The notes: generated by a model from the sequence alone, not told the origin. A stretch of 64,000 nt of DNA from Paenibacillus sp. FSL R5-0766 (GCF_037971845.1 NZ_CP150227.1:3906001-3970000); one strand, 5' to 3'. Shown: positions 46,265-56,526, counted from the stretch's first letter. Program-made: numbers and translations.

Positions 46265-47299
46265 ATGAAAATGGCAGCCAATTTGAAGCTCCTGTCCTTC
46301 CTGATCCCTTGTGCATTTCTTGTTCCCGTGTTGATCACAATGGCTCCAGACCTGAAGGAAGCATGGAACAGTGAAGCTTTGCAAAATATGAAAACCGTAT
46401 TCATAGGTATTTTCCTTGAAGCCGCACCTTTTCTGCTCATGGGTGTGTTATTGTCCTCGCTCATGCAGTGGTTCGTATCCGAAGAAATGGTCCGCAGACT
46501 TACACCCAAGAATCCGATCGGCGGTGTACTTGTCGCAGGGCTGCTCGGTATTATTTTTCCCATCTGTGAATGTGGCATGATCCCGGTAGTAAGACGGTTA
46601 ATGCACAAAGGCATGCCTGCCTATATCGCAGTGACGTTCATCTTGAGTGGTCCCGTAGTCAATCCCATCGTATTTACCGCAACCTTGCTCGCCTTTCCCT
46701 CCCATCCTGAGATTACCATTGCCCGAATGGTACTGGCCTTTGCTGTAGCAGCTTCAATAGGCATGCTTGTGTATGTGTTCGTTCGTCGAAATCCCCTTCG
46801 GATGCCAAAAGTCGCAGTGACAGAGGTTAAGACGCATCCTGGTTTTAAAATGGCACAACCTCACGCCCACGCAAATGCACATGATCATAACCATGTAAAA
46901 AACTGGCGTAGCTTCTTCATTCATGCCGGAGACGAATTCGTCGATATGAGCAAATATCTGGTGATCGGTGCCCTGATTACAGCCTGCATCCAGACATTCA
47001 TTAGCCGCAGCGATCTGATCTCACTTGGCAATGGTCCTGTCGCCTCCTATGTGTTTATGATGGGATTTGCTTATGTATTGTCTCTCTGCTCCACTTCAGA
47101 TGCTTTTGTGGCTTCTGCGTTCTCACATACGTTTGCACTGGGGCCGCTGGTATCCTTCCTTGTGCTTGGCCCAATGCTGGATTTCAAAAGCACCCTGATG
47201 CTGCTCTCGACCTTCCGTACGCGGTTTGTTATTGGTCTAAGTCTAGCGATTATTACGCTCGTTTTTGCCGGCTCGTGGTTGATTAACCTACTGGTATAA
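46265..47299 (+). CDS. Predicted permease, DUF318 type (YcgR-like)
   Basis: 344 residues with about eight membrane helices. Typical segments are IFLEAAPFLLMGVLLSSLMQ, GIIFPICECGMIPVVRRL with its CEC motif, FILSGPVVNPIV and the C-terminal LSLCSTSDAFVAS. A His-rich loop (QPHAHANAHDHNH) occurs mid-protein and could bind metal. The start at 46265 follows GGAGG. It is followed by a TIGR03943 gene, as in B. subtilis ycgR-ycgQ. In this Zur-controlled cluster I infer transport of zinc or a zinc carrier, but the substrate is unproven. Confidence 0.85.
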   Translation: MKMAANLKLLSFLIPCAFLVPVLITMAPDLKEAWNSEALQNMKTVFIGIFLEAAPFLLMGVLLSSLMQWFVSEEMVRRLTPKNPIGGVLVAGLLGIIFPICECGMIPVVRRLMHKGMPAYIAVTFILSGPVVNPIVFTATLLAFPSHPEITIARMVLAFAVAASIGMLVYVFVRRNPLRMPKVAVTEVKTHPGFKMAQPHAHANAHDHNHVKNWRSFFIHAGDEFVDMSKYLVIGALITACIQTFISRSDLISLGNGPVASYVFMMGFAYVLSLCSTSDAFVASAFSHTFALGPLVSFLVLGPMLDFKSTLMLLSTFRTRFVIGLSLAIITLVFAGSWLINLLV

Positions 47300-47381
47300 C
47301 GGTTGAGCAACATACTTCATGACCTAAATGGTTAATCCCATGAACTTTCATCCTGACTATGAATAGAAATGAGGTGATGTT

Positions 47382-48365
47382 ATGAACCACACTGTCTATA
47401 CGATGACCAAACCTCCTGTTCCAAGGTCACACGTCATCCAATGGCATAACCTGATCCGTGCAGGCTGGATCGGCGGGGTGGCAGTGTACATTATTCAGTT
47501 GAATTCAAGTGATTCGCTTCATTATTATTTGGCTCCTACCATGCAAAAACTGCTATTATGCTGTCCTGTTCCCTTATTGTTTATTGCCATTATCATGGCT
47601 TGGCATGGACTGTTCGGCAGAAACGAGGTTCATTGCGACTGTGAACATCCACCACCCTCGGGGTTCCTTCGTAGCTCAATGGTATATGGTCTGATTGCTA
47701 TCCCCTTGTTGCTGGGGTTTCTGTTACCTGATCGGGCTCTCGGCAGTTCCATGGCCAGTCAGAAAGGCATGTCTCTCACCTATGCCCCTCCCGAGATTCG
47801 TCGAAAAGAGCCTTTACCTGATCCGGCAACGCAATTGAATGTACAAGATCACACACAAAAACCAACGACCGTTCAGCCTGCATCGGCTACCAAAGTACAA
47901 TTCATTCCCCCAGACGAGTATAGCCGTGAATTCGCTGAACTGGCGGAGAAGTTGTATGCAGAACAGGTCATCCGAGTCTATCCCGAGATCTTCTCTGAAA
48001 CCCTCGGCACGATCGATATGTTCCAACGACAATTTGCAGGCAAAGATATCTCCTTAACCGGGTTCGTTTATCGGGACAAAAGCATGGATCATGAATCACA
48101 TTTTGCACTGGGACGATTTCTGGTCATGTGCTGCCCTGCTGATGCGGCTCCCTTTGGCGTGATGATTCACATCCCCGAAGCGGATAGCTTCCCTACAGAC
48201 AGTTGGGTACAAATCGATGGCAGCATCGGGTCTGCACAGGTGAACGGTAAGGATACGATTGAGATTCGGGCCACAAAGGTGACACCTGTAGCCGAGCCAT
48301 CCACGCCTTATATTTACACCAATGCAGATTCGGTGATGGCGTATGAGAAAATAAAGAGCCCGTAG
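47382..48365 (+). CDS. TIGR03943-family protein (YcgQ-like)
   Basis: 327 residues. Several hydrophobic segments occupy the first ~130 residues, with CDCEHPP between helices, and a large soluble domain follows (GFVYRDKSMDHES, FLVMCCPADAAPFG with paired cysteines). Family members are encoded beside DUF318 permeases, often in Zur regulons, and are thought to work with them. The start is 83 bases after the permease. It probably acts as a partner in metal traffic; this is inferred from context. Confidence 0.83.
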   Translation: MNHTVYTMTKPPVPRSHVIQWHNLIRAGWIGGVAVYIIQLNSSDSLHYYLAPTMQKLLLCCPVPLLFIAIIMAWHGLFGRNEVHCDCEHPPPSGFLRSSMVYGLIAIPLLLGFLLPDRALGSSMASQKGMSLTYAPPEIRRKEPLPDPATQLNVQDHTQKPTTVQPASATKVQFIPPDEYSREFAELAEKLYAEQVIRVYPEIFSETLGTIDMFQRQFAGKDISLTGFVYRDKSMDHESHFALGRFLVMCCPADAAPFGVMIHIPEADSFPTDSWVQIDGSIGSAQVNGKDTIEIRATKVTPVAEPSTPYIYTNADSVMAYEKIKSP

Positions 48366-48397
48366 TTGCTAGTAGTAACAACTTGCACCTCAACGAC

Positions 48398-48438
48398 AAA
48401 AAGCCCCGAAGCGATGGATTACATCGCTTTGGGGCTTT
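48398..48438. terminator. Strong bidirectional terminator
   Basis: Arms AAAGCCCCGAAGCGATG and CATCGCTTTGGGGCTTT close on GATTA. On the minus strand TTTTTG follows, so it ends the deo operon and also the plus-strand permease pair. Confidence 0.9.
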
Positions 48439-48484
48439 CATGTTCAGTCAGACATGAGATTACATCTCGTCTTCTCTGATTGTA

Positions 48485-49786
48485 TTATTCCGTTACGATA
48501 TCATGAACCAATACAGGAGCATCGGCATGATCCGCAATCGTAATGTTTTCTTTGATCTTCGCGATGACATCTGCTACGTCTTCACGATTGGCATGAATCG
48601 TTACAAGGGACTCACCAGCTTTGACTGGGTCACCAACTTTTTTGTTCAGCATCAGACCAACCGCGAGATCGATCTCAGACTCTTTTGTTGCACGGCCTGC
48701 GCCGAGCAGCATTGCTGCAGTTCCGATTTCGTCAGCGACGATTCCGGCAACATAGCCGTCTTTGTCTGCTGGGACTTCAACCAGATATTGTGCTTGTGGC
48801 AAACGATCTGGATGATCCACAACCGAAGCGTCTCCGCCTTGGTTTGCCAAGAAATCTTTGAATTTCTCCAGTGCTTTACCGTTCTGGATCACTTCTTTCA
48901 ATTTCTCCTCAGCGTGCTCCAAGGAATCTGCCTTGCCAGCAAGGAATACCATCTGACGTCCAAGTGCCAGACACAGTTCTTCCAGATCTTTTGGACCTTT
49001 ACCTTGCAGTGTGAGGATGGCTTCTTTCACTTCAAGTGCGTTACCAATCGCCAGACCCAGTGGTTGGGACATATCGGAGATAACAGCCATCGTTTTACGG
49101 CCAACATTGTTACCGATGCTTACCATGGCATGTGCCAATTCTTTAGCATCTTCCGTTGTTTTCATGAATGCACCAGCACCCGTTTTAACATCCAATACGA
49201 TTGCATCTGCACCTGCTGCAATTTTCTTACTCATGATGGAGCTGGCGATCAGTGGAATGGAGTTAACGGTAGCTGTTACATCACGCAGTGCATAGAGCTT
49301 TTTGTCTGCAGGCGTAAGGTTACCACTTTGTCCAATAACTGCAACCTTATGTTCGTTTACGAGACGAATGAACTCTTCTTTTTCAAGCTCTACGTGGAAA
49401 CCAGCAACGGATTCCAACTTGTCTGTTGTACCACCCGTGTGACCAAGTCCACGTCCGGACATTTTGGCAACAGGAACATCAAGCGCAGCAACAAGCGGAG
49501 CCAGTACCAGTGTTGTTGTATCGCCCACTCCTCCTGTGGAGTGCTTGTCTACTTTGATGCCTTCGATAGCGGACAGGTCGATTGTTTCACCGGAATTTAC
49601 CATCGACATTGTCAGATCAGCGCGTTCCTTGTCTGACATATCTTTGAAGAATACTGCCATCGCCCATGCGCTGACTTGATAGTCCGGGATCTCTCCTTGT
49701 GTGTATCCTTGAACAACAAAATCAATCTCAGCTGTTGTCAGTTCTTTTCCGTCGCGTTTCTTGGCAATAATGTCTACCATTCTCAT
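48485..49786 (-). CDS. pdp: Pyrimidine-nucleoside phosphorylase
   Basis: 433 residues, the same length as B. subtilis Pdp. The enzyme cleaves (deoxy)uridine and thymidine with phosphate, giving (deoxy)ribose 1-phosphate. The phosphate-binding [18 protein letters not shown] motif, [15 protein letters not shown] and the C-terminal domain [13 protein letters not shown] are present. The start at 49786 has AAGGAGAG upstream; upstream in-frame codons lack a site. It is last in the deo operon, but separated from deoD by 466 bases filled by two repeats. Confidence 0.95.
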   Translation of the reverse strand: MRMVDIIAKKRDGKELTTAEIDFVVQGYTQGEIPDYQVSAWAMAVFFKDMSDKERADLTMSMVNSGETIDLSAIEGIKVDKHSTGGVGDTTTLVLAPLVAALDVPVAKMSGRGLGHTGGTTDKLESVAGFHVELEKEEFIRLVNEHKVAVIGQSGNLTPADKKLYALRDVTATVNSIPLIASSIMSKKIAAGADAIVLDVKTGAGAFMKTTEDAKELAHAMVSIGNNVGRKTMAVISDMSQPLGLAIGNALEVKEAILTLQGKGPKDLEELCLALGRQMVFLAGKADSLEHAEEKLKEVIQNGKALEKFKDFLANQGGDASVVDHPDRLPQAQYLVEVPADKDGYVAGIVADEIGTAAMLLGAGRATKESEIDLAVGLMLNKKVGDPVKAGESLVTIHANREDVADVIAKIKENITIADHADAPVLVHDIVTE

Positions 49787-49822
49787 GATGATCTCTCCTT
49801 GTGTGTGTATTGATTGTATTGA

Positions 49823-50020
49823 ACACTTTGTTGTGAGTCCGTTCCGGCTCCGGATCGTTCTTTTGATCGCTGTTGTCTCCAAGTTTTTTTTATTCCATTT
49901 GCAATGGAGAAAACTCGGAGACAAAGGCGAACGCTAACGCTTCTTCAGAATCGATTCCGGTTCCTTCACTCCGTGCTTAAAACAAAAGTTTCGATCCAAA
50001 TCAAATGATTATGAATATAA
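49823..50020. repeat. ~197-bp palindromic repeat, copy B (tandem left unit)
   Basis: The unit runs from ACACTTTG to GAATATAA. It contains GATCGCTGTTGTCTCC, complementary to GGAGACAAAGGCGAACGCT on the right, with a GCAATGG hairpin centre, so it folds as a long imperfect hairpin. It is a direct repeat of the unit at 50053 at an offset of 230 bases and shares its core with copy A at 26596. Confidence 0.8.
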
Positions 50021-50052
50021 TATGCAACAACATCTTGTTGTCATCCTACAAA

Positions 50053-50249
50053 ACACTTTGTGCAGCAACCGTTACGGCTCCGGATCGTTCCTCCGATCGC
50101 TGTTGTCTCCAATTTTTTTTGATCCATTTTGCAATGGGAAAACTCGGAGACAAAGGCGAACGCTAACGCTTCTTCAGAATCGATTCCGGTTCCTTCACTC
50201 CATGCTTAAAACAAAAGTTTCGATCCACATCAATTGATTATGAATATAA
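50053..50249. repeat. ~197-bp palindromic repeat, copy C (tandem right unit)
   Basis: Near-identical to copy B over its length: GGCTCCGGATCGTTC, CGGAGACAAAGGCGAACGCT and CAGAATCGATTCCGGTTCC are shared. The unit ends 3 bases before the deoD stop. Few base differences suggest a recent duplication or ongoing gene conversion. Confidence 0.8.
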
Positions 50250-50252
50250 CAA

Positions 50253-50960
50253 TTACAGTGTGATTGCTGTGTCCAGGGCAACTACCATCATGTCATTGAA
50301 CGTTTTTTGACGCTCTTCGGCAGATGTTTCTTCGCCTGTCAGCAAGTGGTCACTTACCGTCAGGATGGTCAGTGCGTTAACACCAAACTTGGCAGCGATG
50401 GTGTACAGTGCTGTTGTTTCCATCTCTACGCCGAGTACGCCGTGTTTCATCAACTTCTCGGTGACGGAACGGTCATCGCGGTAGAAAGAATCGGAGCTGA
50501 ATACGTTACCGACGTGGATCTTCATACCTTTAGCTGTTGCACGGTCATATGCTTCTTTCAGCAGGGAGAAGGTAGCGATTGGTGAGAAGTCATATCCACC
50601 GAATACGTGTTTGTTCATGCTGGAATCTGTACATGCTGCTTGTGCAAGGATGACGTCACGTACACGTACATGCTCCTGCATACCGCCACAAGTACCCACA
50701 CGAATCAGGTTTTTCACGCCATATTCGCTGATCAATTCGTTAGCATAGATTGCAAAGGACGGAATTCCCATCCCTGAACCTTGCACCGAAATCCGGTGTC
50801 CTTGATATGTACCTGTGTAACCGAGCATTCCACGAACTTCGTTGTAACATACAACATCTTCGAGGTACGTATCTGCAATATATTTCGCGCGCAAAGGGTC
50901 TCCTGGCAAAAGGATCGTTTCTGCGATATCTCCGGGTTTTGCTCCAATATGTGTACTCAT
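50253..50960 (-). CDS. deoD: Purine-nucleoside phosphorylase, DeoD type
   Basis: 235 residues, the hexameric bacterial form. Marks are [19 protein letters not shown] at the start, [21 protein letters not shown] (phosphate site) and [12 protein letters not shown]. It cleaves purine (deoxy)nucleosides with phosphate. It starts 97 bases after deoB; in that gap a small palindrome (GGAGCAGCTTAAGCTACTCC at 51010-51029) could be an mRNA hairpin. Downstream, repeats separate it from pdp. Confidence 0.95.
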   Translation of the reverse strand: MSTHIGAKPGDIAETILLPGDPLRAKYIADTYLEDVVCYNEVRGMLGYTGTYQGHRISVQGSGMGIPSFAIYANELISEYGVKNLIRVGTCGGMQEHVRVRDVILAQAACTDSSMNKHVFGGYDFSPIATFSLLKEAYDRATAKGMKIHVGNVFSSDSFYRDDRSVTEKLMKHGVLGVEMETTALYTIAAKFGVNALTILTVSDHLLTGEETSAEERQKTFNDMMVVALDTAITL

Positions 50961-51057
50961 GAATGAATCTCCTCCAGTTATACAATTAGTCTATTATGAT
51001 GGCAGGACCGGAGCAGCTTAAGCTACTCCGACCTCCCCTATCCAGTTTTTGAAAAAC

Positions 51058-52236
51058 TTATTTCAAATCCTTCAGGAAGCTGGTACCATATTCCGGCATT
51101 TTCACTCCAAAGTTCTCAGCTACGGTTGCGCCAAGGTCAGCAAATGTGCTGCGCAAATCAAGCTTTTTGCCCTCGCTGAAGCGCGGTGAGTAGGCAAGAA
51201 GTGGTACATATTCACGTGTATGGTCTGTACCGCGGTATGTTGGATCGTTACCATGGTCAGCAGTGATCAGCAGCAGGTCATCATTAGTCATTTTGGCAAA
51301 AATCTCTGGCAGCCGTGCATCATAGTCTTCAAGTGCCTGAGCATAACCTTGTGGATCACGACGGTGACCGTACAGGGCATCAAAATCAACCAGGTTCAAG
51401 AAGCTGAGTCCAGTGAACTCTTCATCCATCGTTTCAGACAACTTGTCCATGCCATCCATGTTAGAGACGGTACGAACAGCCTTGGTTACACCTTCGCCAT
51501 CATAGATATCTGCGATTTTACCCAAAGCAATCACATCAAATCCGCTATCTTGCAGTTCATTCATAACAGTACGACCAAAAGGCTTAAGCGCATAGTCATG
51601 ACGATTCGCAGTACGTTTCCAGTTACCCGCTTCTCCTACAAATGGACGTGCAATAATGCGGCCCAGCATGTACGGATCTTCAAGTGTAATCTCACGGCAG
51701 AACTCACAGATCTCATACAGTTCTTTCAGTGGAACAACGTCCTCATGTGCTGCAATTTGCAGAACCGAATCCGCTGATGTGTACACGATGAGCGCGCCAG
51801 TTTCAACATGCTCTGCACCCAGCTCATCCAGAATTTCCGTGCCACTGGCCGGTTTGTTACCGATCACCTTGCGGCCCGTTTTCTCTTCAATGCGCTGAAT
51901 CAACTCATCGGGAAAACCATTCTCGAACACACGGAAAGGTGTATCAATGTAAAGACCCATCAGCTCCCAGTGACCTGTCATTGTGTCTTTGCCTCTGGAT
52001 GCTTCCTGCATCTTGGTGTAGTACGCTTTAGGTGCATCCGCTACAGGGACACCCTCGATTTCTTTGATGTTGGACAGTCCAAGACTGGCCATGTGAGGCA
52101 TTTTCAGACCTCCGCGTTCACGTGCAATGTGACCGAAGGTATCTACATCAAAATCATCAAATTCTGCTGCATCCGGCGCTTCGCCGATTCCTACAGAATC
52201 CATAACGACCAGATGTACTCTTTTGAATGTTGACAT
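51058..52236 (-). CDS. deoB: Phosphopentomutase
   Basis: 392 residues, the usual length (B. subtilis drm). It interconverts (deoxy)ribose 1- and 5-phosphate. Metal-binding marks of the alkaline-phosphatase fold are [12 protein letters not shown] near the start and [20 protein letters not shown] near residue 330; the phosphothreonine lies in [13 protein letters not shown]. It follows nupC by 30 bases and precedes deoD, so nucleoside products feed it directly. Confidence 0.95.
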   Translation of the reverse strand: MSTFKRVHLVVMDSVGIGEAPDAAEFDDFDVDTFGHIARERGGLKMPHMASLGLSNIKEIEGVPVADAPKAYYTKMQEASRGKDTMTGHWELMGLYIDTPFRVFENGFPDELIQRIEEKTGRKVIGNKPASGTEILDELGAEHVETGALIVYTSADSVLQIAAHEDVVPLKELYEICEFCREITLEDPYMLGRIIARPFVGEAGNWKRTANRHDYALKPFGRTVMNELQDSGFDVIALGKIADIYDGEGVTKAVRTVSNMDGMDKLSETMDEEFTGLSFLNLVDFDALYGHRRDPQGYAQALEDYDARLPEIFAKMTNDDLLLITADHGNDPTYRGTDHTREYVPLLAYSPRFSEGKKLDLRSTFADLGATVAENFGVKMPEYGTSFLKDLK

Positions 52237-52266
52237 AACTTAAGCACTCCTTCCAAATAATCCAGC

Positions 52267-53454
52267 TTACAAGAACAGTCCAGTAATGATCGCTGACAGC
52301 ACGCTGACAAGCGAAGCACCGTAAAGCAGTTTCAGACCGAAGCGGGCGACCACATTACCTTGCTTCTCATGGAGTCCCTTCACCGCACCAGCAATGATAC
52401 CGATGGAGGAGAAGTTGGCGAACGACACGAGGAAGACAGATACGATACCCGTTGTTCTGGCAGACATTGCAGTCTCCTTCAAATTAAGCATAGCTACGAA
52501 TTCGTTGGATACCATTTTGGTTGCCATAATACTTCCTGCCTGAATCGCTTCTTTCCATGGAACACCCATGATGAAGGCAAATGGTGCAAACACATAACCA
52601 AGTAGCTCCTGGAACGAAATGCCAAGCACTGCGCTGAAAATTCCGTTAACAAGTGCGATCAAAGCAACAAAACCGATTAACATCGCAGCTACGATGATAG
52701 CAACTTTGAATCCATCCAGAATGTACTCGCCAAGCATTTCGAAGAACGATTGTTTCTCTTCATCCTGCACTTCCAATATATCTTCTTCTTCCGTCACCCG
52801 ATAAGGGTTAACGATCGAAGCAATGATAAATCCGCCAAACAGGTTCAGTACAAGAGCTGTAACCACATATTTCGGCTCGATCATGGTCATATAAGCACCA
52901 ACAATCGACATCGATACCGTGGACATCGCCGAAGCACACAAGGTGTACAGCCGATGTTTTGGCAACAACCCAATTTGTTTTTTCACAGAAATGAACACTT
53001 CAGATTGCCCCAATACAGCCGAAGCAACCGCGTTATATGATTCCAGTCTGCCCATTCCGTTGATTTTGCTTAATACCAGACCAATATATTTTATAACAAA
53101 AGGTAAGATTCGGATATACTGCAGTATCCCAATGAGTGCAGAGATGACAACGATTGGCATCAATACGCTGAGGAAAAATGGTGTCCCCCCGCTTTCGGCA
53201 CCTACGGTAGTCAAACCCCCAAATACAAATGCGATACCTTCATTCGCATAGTCGAGTAAACTTTTAAATACGGTCGCGAAACCGCCAATTAAAAAAGTAC
53301 CCACTCCTGTATTCAACAGAGCATAAGCTAGTATAACTTGCAAAACAATCATGATAGCCAGTGGCCGGTAACGAATCTGCTTTTTGCCGTTGCTTGCGAT
53401 ATAAGCCAGTCCAAAAACAACGAGTAAGCCGATAATGGCAATTAGAAATTTCAT
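52267..53454 (-). CDS. nupC: Concentrative nucleoside transporter
   Basis: 395 residues with about ten membrane helices of the CNT family. The substrate-binding and gating segments are visible: [20 protein letters not shown] and the C-terminal [14 protein letters not shown] plus [12 protein letters not shown]. It imports nucleosides with protons or sodium. The position between deoC and deoB is as in B. subtilis dra-nupC-pdp. A cre-like site and a large stem-loop lie in the 231-base gap upstream. Confidence 0.94.
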   Translation of the reverse strand: MKFLIAIIGLLVVFGLAYIASNGKKQIRYRPLAIMIVLQVILAYALLNTGVGTFLIGGFATVFKSLLDYANEGIAFVFGGLTTVGAESGGTPFFLSVLMPIVVISALIGILQYIRILPFVIKYIGLVLSKINGMGRLESYNAVASAVLGQSEVFISVKKQIGLLPKHRLYTLCASAMSTVSMSIVGAYMTMIEPKYVVTALVLNLFGGFIIASIVNPYRVTEEEDILEVQDEEKQSFFEMLGEYILDGFKVAIIVAAMLIGFVALIALVNGIFSAVLGISFQELLGYVFAPFAFIMGVPWKEAIQAGSIMATKMVSNEFVAMLNLKETAMSARTTGIVSVFLVSFANFSSIGIIAGAVKGLHEKQGNVVARFGLKLLYGASLVSVLSAIITGLFL

Positions 53455-53546
53455 TTGATTTCTCCTTTGAAGGTAGTTAAGCCGGATGTGAAAATTCAGC
53501 TCAAAGGGCTCTTAAGCATTCTTATCAGTAATCTTTCAGAAAACTT

Positions 53547-53560
53547 ATGAAGCGCTTACA
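53547..53560. promoter_or_regulatory. cre-like site in the deoC-nupC gap
   Basis: ATGAAGCGCTTACA matches the cre consensus at 11 of 14 positions around the AAGCGCTT core. CcpA control of the deo operon is known in B. subtilis, there at another position, so this is a modest inference. Confidence 0.4.
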
Positions 53561-53591
53561 ATTAGTTCCGTTATTTAAAATATAAGTGTAA

Positions 53592-53640
53592 GTTGTATTC
53601 CCTGTACCTGAGTCGAACGCCCAAGTACAGAGAATATAAC
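53592..53640 (-). other. Stem-loop between deoC and nupC
   Basis: GTTGTATTCCCTGTAC pairs with GTACAGAGAATATAAC, two mismatches in 16, with a 17-base loop. Another, TTATTAAGC/GCTTAATAA, overlaps the deoC stop (53652-53692). They may stabilise mRNA ends, attenuate readthrough or mark a processing site; no T run follows, so plain termination is less likely. Confidence 0.5.
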
Positions 53641-53685
53641 ATTACTTTTATTTATTAAGCTTTTTTCTTGATAAGATGCTTTTGC

Positions 53686-54360
53686 TTAATAAGAAGATGT
53701 AGACTGACCACCCTGCATAATCTTCACGCCAGAGCTTGCACCGATCCGAGTCGCACCCGCTTCGATCATTTTTTGCATATCTTCCAGGCTACGTACGCCA
53801 CCGGAAGCTTTAACGCCAACATCAGGACCTACAGTACGACGCATCAAAGCGATATCTTCTGGCGTTGCTCCACCTGTGGAGAAACCTGTAGAAGTTTTAA
53901 CAAAATCAGCTCCAGCTCGCACAGCTGCCTGACAAGCACGTACTTTCTCTTCATCCGTCAACAGACAAGTTTCAATAATAACTTTCACCAAAGCTTTACC
54001 CGCAGCCGCTTCAACAACAGCACGAATATCTTGTTCAACGAAATCATCTTTGCCATCTTTCAAAGCACTGATATTGATGACCATATCGACTTCAGTTGCA
54101 CCTTTAGCAATCGCATCTTTCGTTTCGAAAGCTTTTGTCTCCGATGTAGATGCTCCCAGAGGGAAACCAATAACGGTGCAGATATCTACGCCAGAACCCT
54201 GCAACTGCTCAGCTGCATAAGCAACCCAGCCTGGGTTAACACATACGGAAGCAAACTGATATTGCTTTGCTTCTTCGGTTAACTTGGCCATTTCACTTTG
54301 CGTTGCGTCCGCACGAAGCAACGTATGGTCGATCATTTTAGCTAATTGTGGTGTAGTCAA
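53686..54360 (-). CDS. deoC: Deoxyribose-phosphate aldolase
   Basis: 224 residues, class I aldolase (beta/alpha)8 fold. It cleaves deoxyribose 5-phosphate to acetaldehyde and glyceraldehyde 3-phosphate. The Schiff-base lysine lies in DFVKTSTGF and a second conserved lysine in [22 protein letters not shown] is the typical N-terminus. First structural gene after deoR, with a probable DeoR operator 75 bases upstream. Confidence 0.95.
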   Translation of the reverse strand: MTTPQLAKMIDHTLLRADATQSEMAKLTEEAKQYQFASVCVNPGWVAYAAEQLQGSGVDICTVIGFPLGASTSETKAFETKDAIAKGATEVDMVINISALKDGKDDFVEQDIRAVVEAAAGKALVKVIIETCLLTDEEKVRACQAAVRAGADFVKTSTGFSTGGATPEDIALMRRTVGPDVGVKASGGVRSLEDMQKMIEAGATRIGASSGVKIMQGGQSTSSY

Positions 54361-54434
54361 TTGAATCTCTCCCTTATCTGAACTAGTTATTTTCTATACC
54401 CTTACACTAACATGAACATATGTAAAAATCAACT

Positions 54435-54448
54435 TGAACTTTTGTTCA
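54435..54448. promoter_or_regulatory. Candidate DeoR operator
   Basis: TGAACTTTTGTTCA is an inverted repeat with TGAAC/GTTCA arms and a related half-site ATGAACAT nearby at 54411. It lies between deoR and deoC. Bacillus DeoR recognises a palindrome plus a repeated half-site upstream of dra, which fits. Confidence 0.5.
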
Positions 54449-54549
54449 TAGTTACACTTATATTTCTTCTTCGTTATATTTTCTTCCTAAAAAAGCAAAA
54501 CATCCGCCCTTTTTGCGTGGCAGATGTTGTCATCCATATCCATTTGAAA

Positions 54550-55494
54550 TTAAAATCGAAGTAATGCCTGCGCTGTGTACTGATCCGTAACCAGAATATT
54601 TGCGTAATGACCTTTGAGCGCGGCGTGAATGGCTTCAATTTTGCGTTGTCCCCCGGCAACAAGGATTGATTTTTCCTTATTTCTCAACTCGGCTAGATCA
54701 ATTCCAACGGTTCTGCTGTTAATCTCTTCACTGATCAACTGACCTTCCGCGTCGAAAAAGCGTGAACAAATGTCACCTGCACCGGAGTTCATCAGCAATT
54801 GTTGCTCTTCTTCATTGAAGTAACCGAGCCTGAACAATAATGCATCTTCTTTCACAGTACCCACAGTAAACAAAGCAATGTTGGCCTGTCTGCCAAGTTC
54901 CACGATTCTGCCGATATGCCGATCCGCTTCCACCATGTTTTTCACTTCAATGTTGTCGAAAATAACAGGTAGCGGCAGATACCTTGGTACTGTATGGAAT
55001 GCTTCAGCGAACAAATGAACAATCTCAGCGGCATACGTATTGACATGGGAGTGGCTTACGCCCCCCTTTAATTGCACGACTTCGACACCTTTCACCTGCT
55101 TGGGACGAAGTTGGCGTGCTACAGCATGCATGGTTGTTCCCCAAGTCACCCCGATAATATCTGCATCCTGAACCGTCTCTTGAAGGTAGTCTGCTGCTCT
55201 TTTGCTGATATGCTTCTGTATTTCCTCATCACTCTTCAACGGGGCAAAACACACAAGTGCCGTATCCAGATCATACTTCGACTTAAGTTCTCCGGCAATG
55301 ATGTCGATATCCTCCAGCGGGTCCATAATTTCAATCCGGACGTATCCACGATCTTTGGCGTACTGAAGTAATCTTGACACCGTTGGACGCGACACGCCCA
55401 ACCTTGCGGCAATATCCTGCTGGCTATAATCGGACTGATAATACAATTTCGCTGCTTCAATGCTTAATCGTTGCTTCTCCAGGTCCATTCCCAT
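54550..55494 (-). CDS. deoR: DeoR, sugar-binding transcriptional regulator (SorC family)
   Basis: 314 residues. The N-terminal helix-turn-helix (about 10-60) contains YSQQDIAARLGVSRPTVSRLL, and a C-terminal SorC-type sugar-phosphate domain (about 60-310) has DIIGVTWGTTMHAV and SGAGDICSRFFD. In B. subtilis DeoR represses dra-nupC-pdp and is released by deoxyribose 5-phosphate. It lies directly upstream of deoC on the same strand, 189 bases away. Its own ribosome binding site is weak. Confidence 0.92.
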   Translation of the reverse strand: MGMDLEKQRLSIEAAKLYYQSDYSQQDIAARLGVSRPTVSRLLQYAKDRGYVRIEIMDPLEDIDIIAGELKSKYDLDTALVCFAPLKSDEEIQKHISKRAADYLQETVQDADIIGVTWGTTMHAVARQLRPKQVKGVEVVQLKGGVSHSHVNTYAAEIVHLFAEAFHTVPRYLPLPVIFDNIEVKNMVEADRHIGRIVELGRQANIALFTVGTVKEDALLFRLGYFNEEEQQLLMNSGAGDICSRFFDAEGQLISEEINSRTVGIDLAELRNKEKSILVAGGQRKIEAIHAALKGHYANILVTDQYTAQALLRF

Positions 55495-55724
55495 GTGCGC
55501 TCATCTCACTCATCCTATTGTCTTTGGAAAATAAATACTCGTCCTGTATATTATACATGGATTGAGTATCTGGTCACCATATAGTATCCAATTCAGTATC
55601 ATGATCGATCCATTCATATCCCTTTCTGACGTATAAAACGGGGGCAACGATGCATACTACTGCGGTCGCTTCATCGTTGCCAAGATTGCTTCACCCCATT
55701 AATCGCACAGAGAGGAAGAACTAC

Positions 55725-56351
55725 ATGTCTACCTTATTGTATATTACTGCCCATCCTCATGATCATGAAACCTCCTTCAGCATGGCTACAGGCAAAGCAT
55801 TTATTGATGCATATCGTGAAAGTCACCCGTCTGATGAGGTTGTTCACCTCGATCTGTATCGTTCGGATATCCCCCATATCGATGCGGATGTCTTCAGTGG
55901 TTGGGGCAAACTGCAATCGGGTAGTGATCTGACTGCCGAAGAGCAGACGAAAGTAAGTCGTTTGAATGAACTGTCGGATCAATTTGCCTCAGCAGATAAA
56001 TATGTTTTTGTAACCCCGATGTGGAACTTCTCGTTCCCTCCTATTCTAAAGGCTTATGTGGACTCGATCTGCGTAGCTGGCAAAACATTTCGTTATACCG
56101 AACAAGGTCCTGTTGGACTGTTGTCTGACAAAAAAGCGTTGCATATTCAAGCGCGCGGCGGCATTTATTCCGAAGGTCCAGCTGCTCAGATGGAATCCGG
56201 TCATCGATACTTAAGCATTATCATGTCATTCCTCGGTGTGCCGAAGCTTGATGGCATTTTTGTTGAGGGGCACAATCAATATAAAGATCGTGCGGAAGAG
56301 ATCAAGCAACAAGCTATAGAGCAAGCACGCACTTTCGCAAAACAATTTTAA
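55725..56351 (+). CDS. azoR: FMN-dependent NADH-azoreductase
   Basis: 208 residues, flavodoxin-like fold. FMN-binding marks are [16 protein letters not shown] near the start, [18 protein letters not shown] in the middle, and the [12 protein letters not shown] loop near residue 145. The family reduces quinones and azo compounds with NADH, protecting from thiol and quinone stress. The start at 55725 follows AGAGAGGAAG; an in-frame ATG at 55650 lacks a site. It is divergent from deoR and followed by a palindromic repeat. Confidence 0.92.
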   Translation: MSTLLYITAHPHDHETSFSMATGKAFIDAYRESHPSDEVVHLDLYRSDIPHIDADVFSGWGKLQSGSDLTAEEQTKVSRLNELSDQFASADKYVFVTPMWNFSFPPILKAYVDSICVAGKTFRYTEQGPVGLLSDKKALHIQARGGIYSEGPAAQMESGHRYLSIIMSFLGVPKLDGIFVEGHNQYKDRAEEIKQQAIEQARTFAKQF

Positions 56352-56359
56352 GAAAGGTA

Positions 56360-56526
56360 GTTCAAAAAGTCCGCTTTTGATTACGAAGGATGCCTAATGG
56401 CATCATCAGCATCGAATATGGAATTCAGCCGAAATGTCCGTTGCTCACGTAGTTTTCCCTACGCTCCGCTACTCCATTTCTAGCTTCATCCCATCTTCTC
56501 GGTACTGAAAACCGACCTTTTTGAAC
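56360..56526. repeat. 167-bp element with inverted terminal repeats
   Basis: GTTCAAAAAGTCCGCTTTTG at the left end pairs with the right-end complement of GGTTTTCAGTACCGAGA...CTTTTTGAAC, over about 30 bases. The interior has no open frame. It follows the azoreductase gene. The palindrome at 33401 shares the terminal TGTTCAAAA/TTTTTGAACA. It looks like a miniature mobile element. Confidence 0.65.

Noticed and set aside
48503..49636. 377-codon plus-strand frame antisense to pdp
   Set aside because: Long but Cys/Phe/His-rich, no ribosome binding site, and fully opposite a clear pdp gene; a codon-bias shadow.
51220..51777. 185-codon plus-strand frame opposite deoB
   Set aside because: Antisense shadow of deoB without a start signal.
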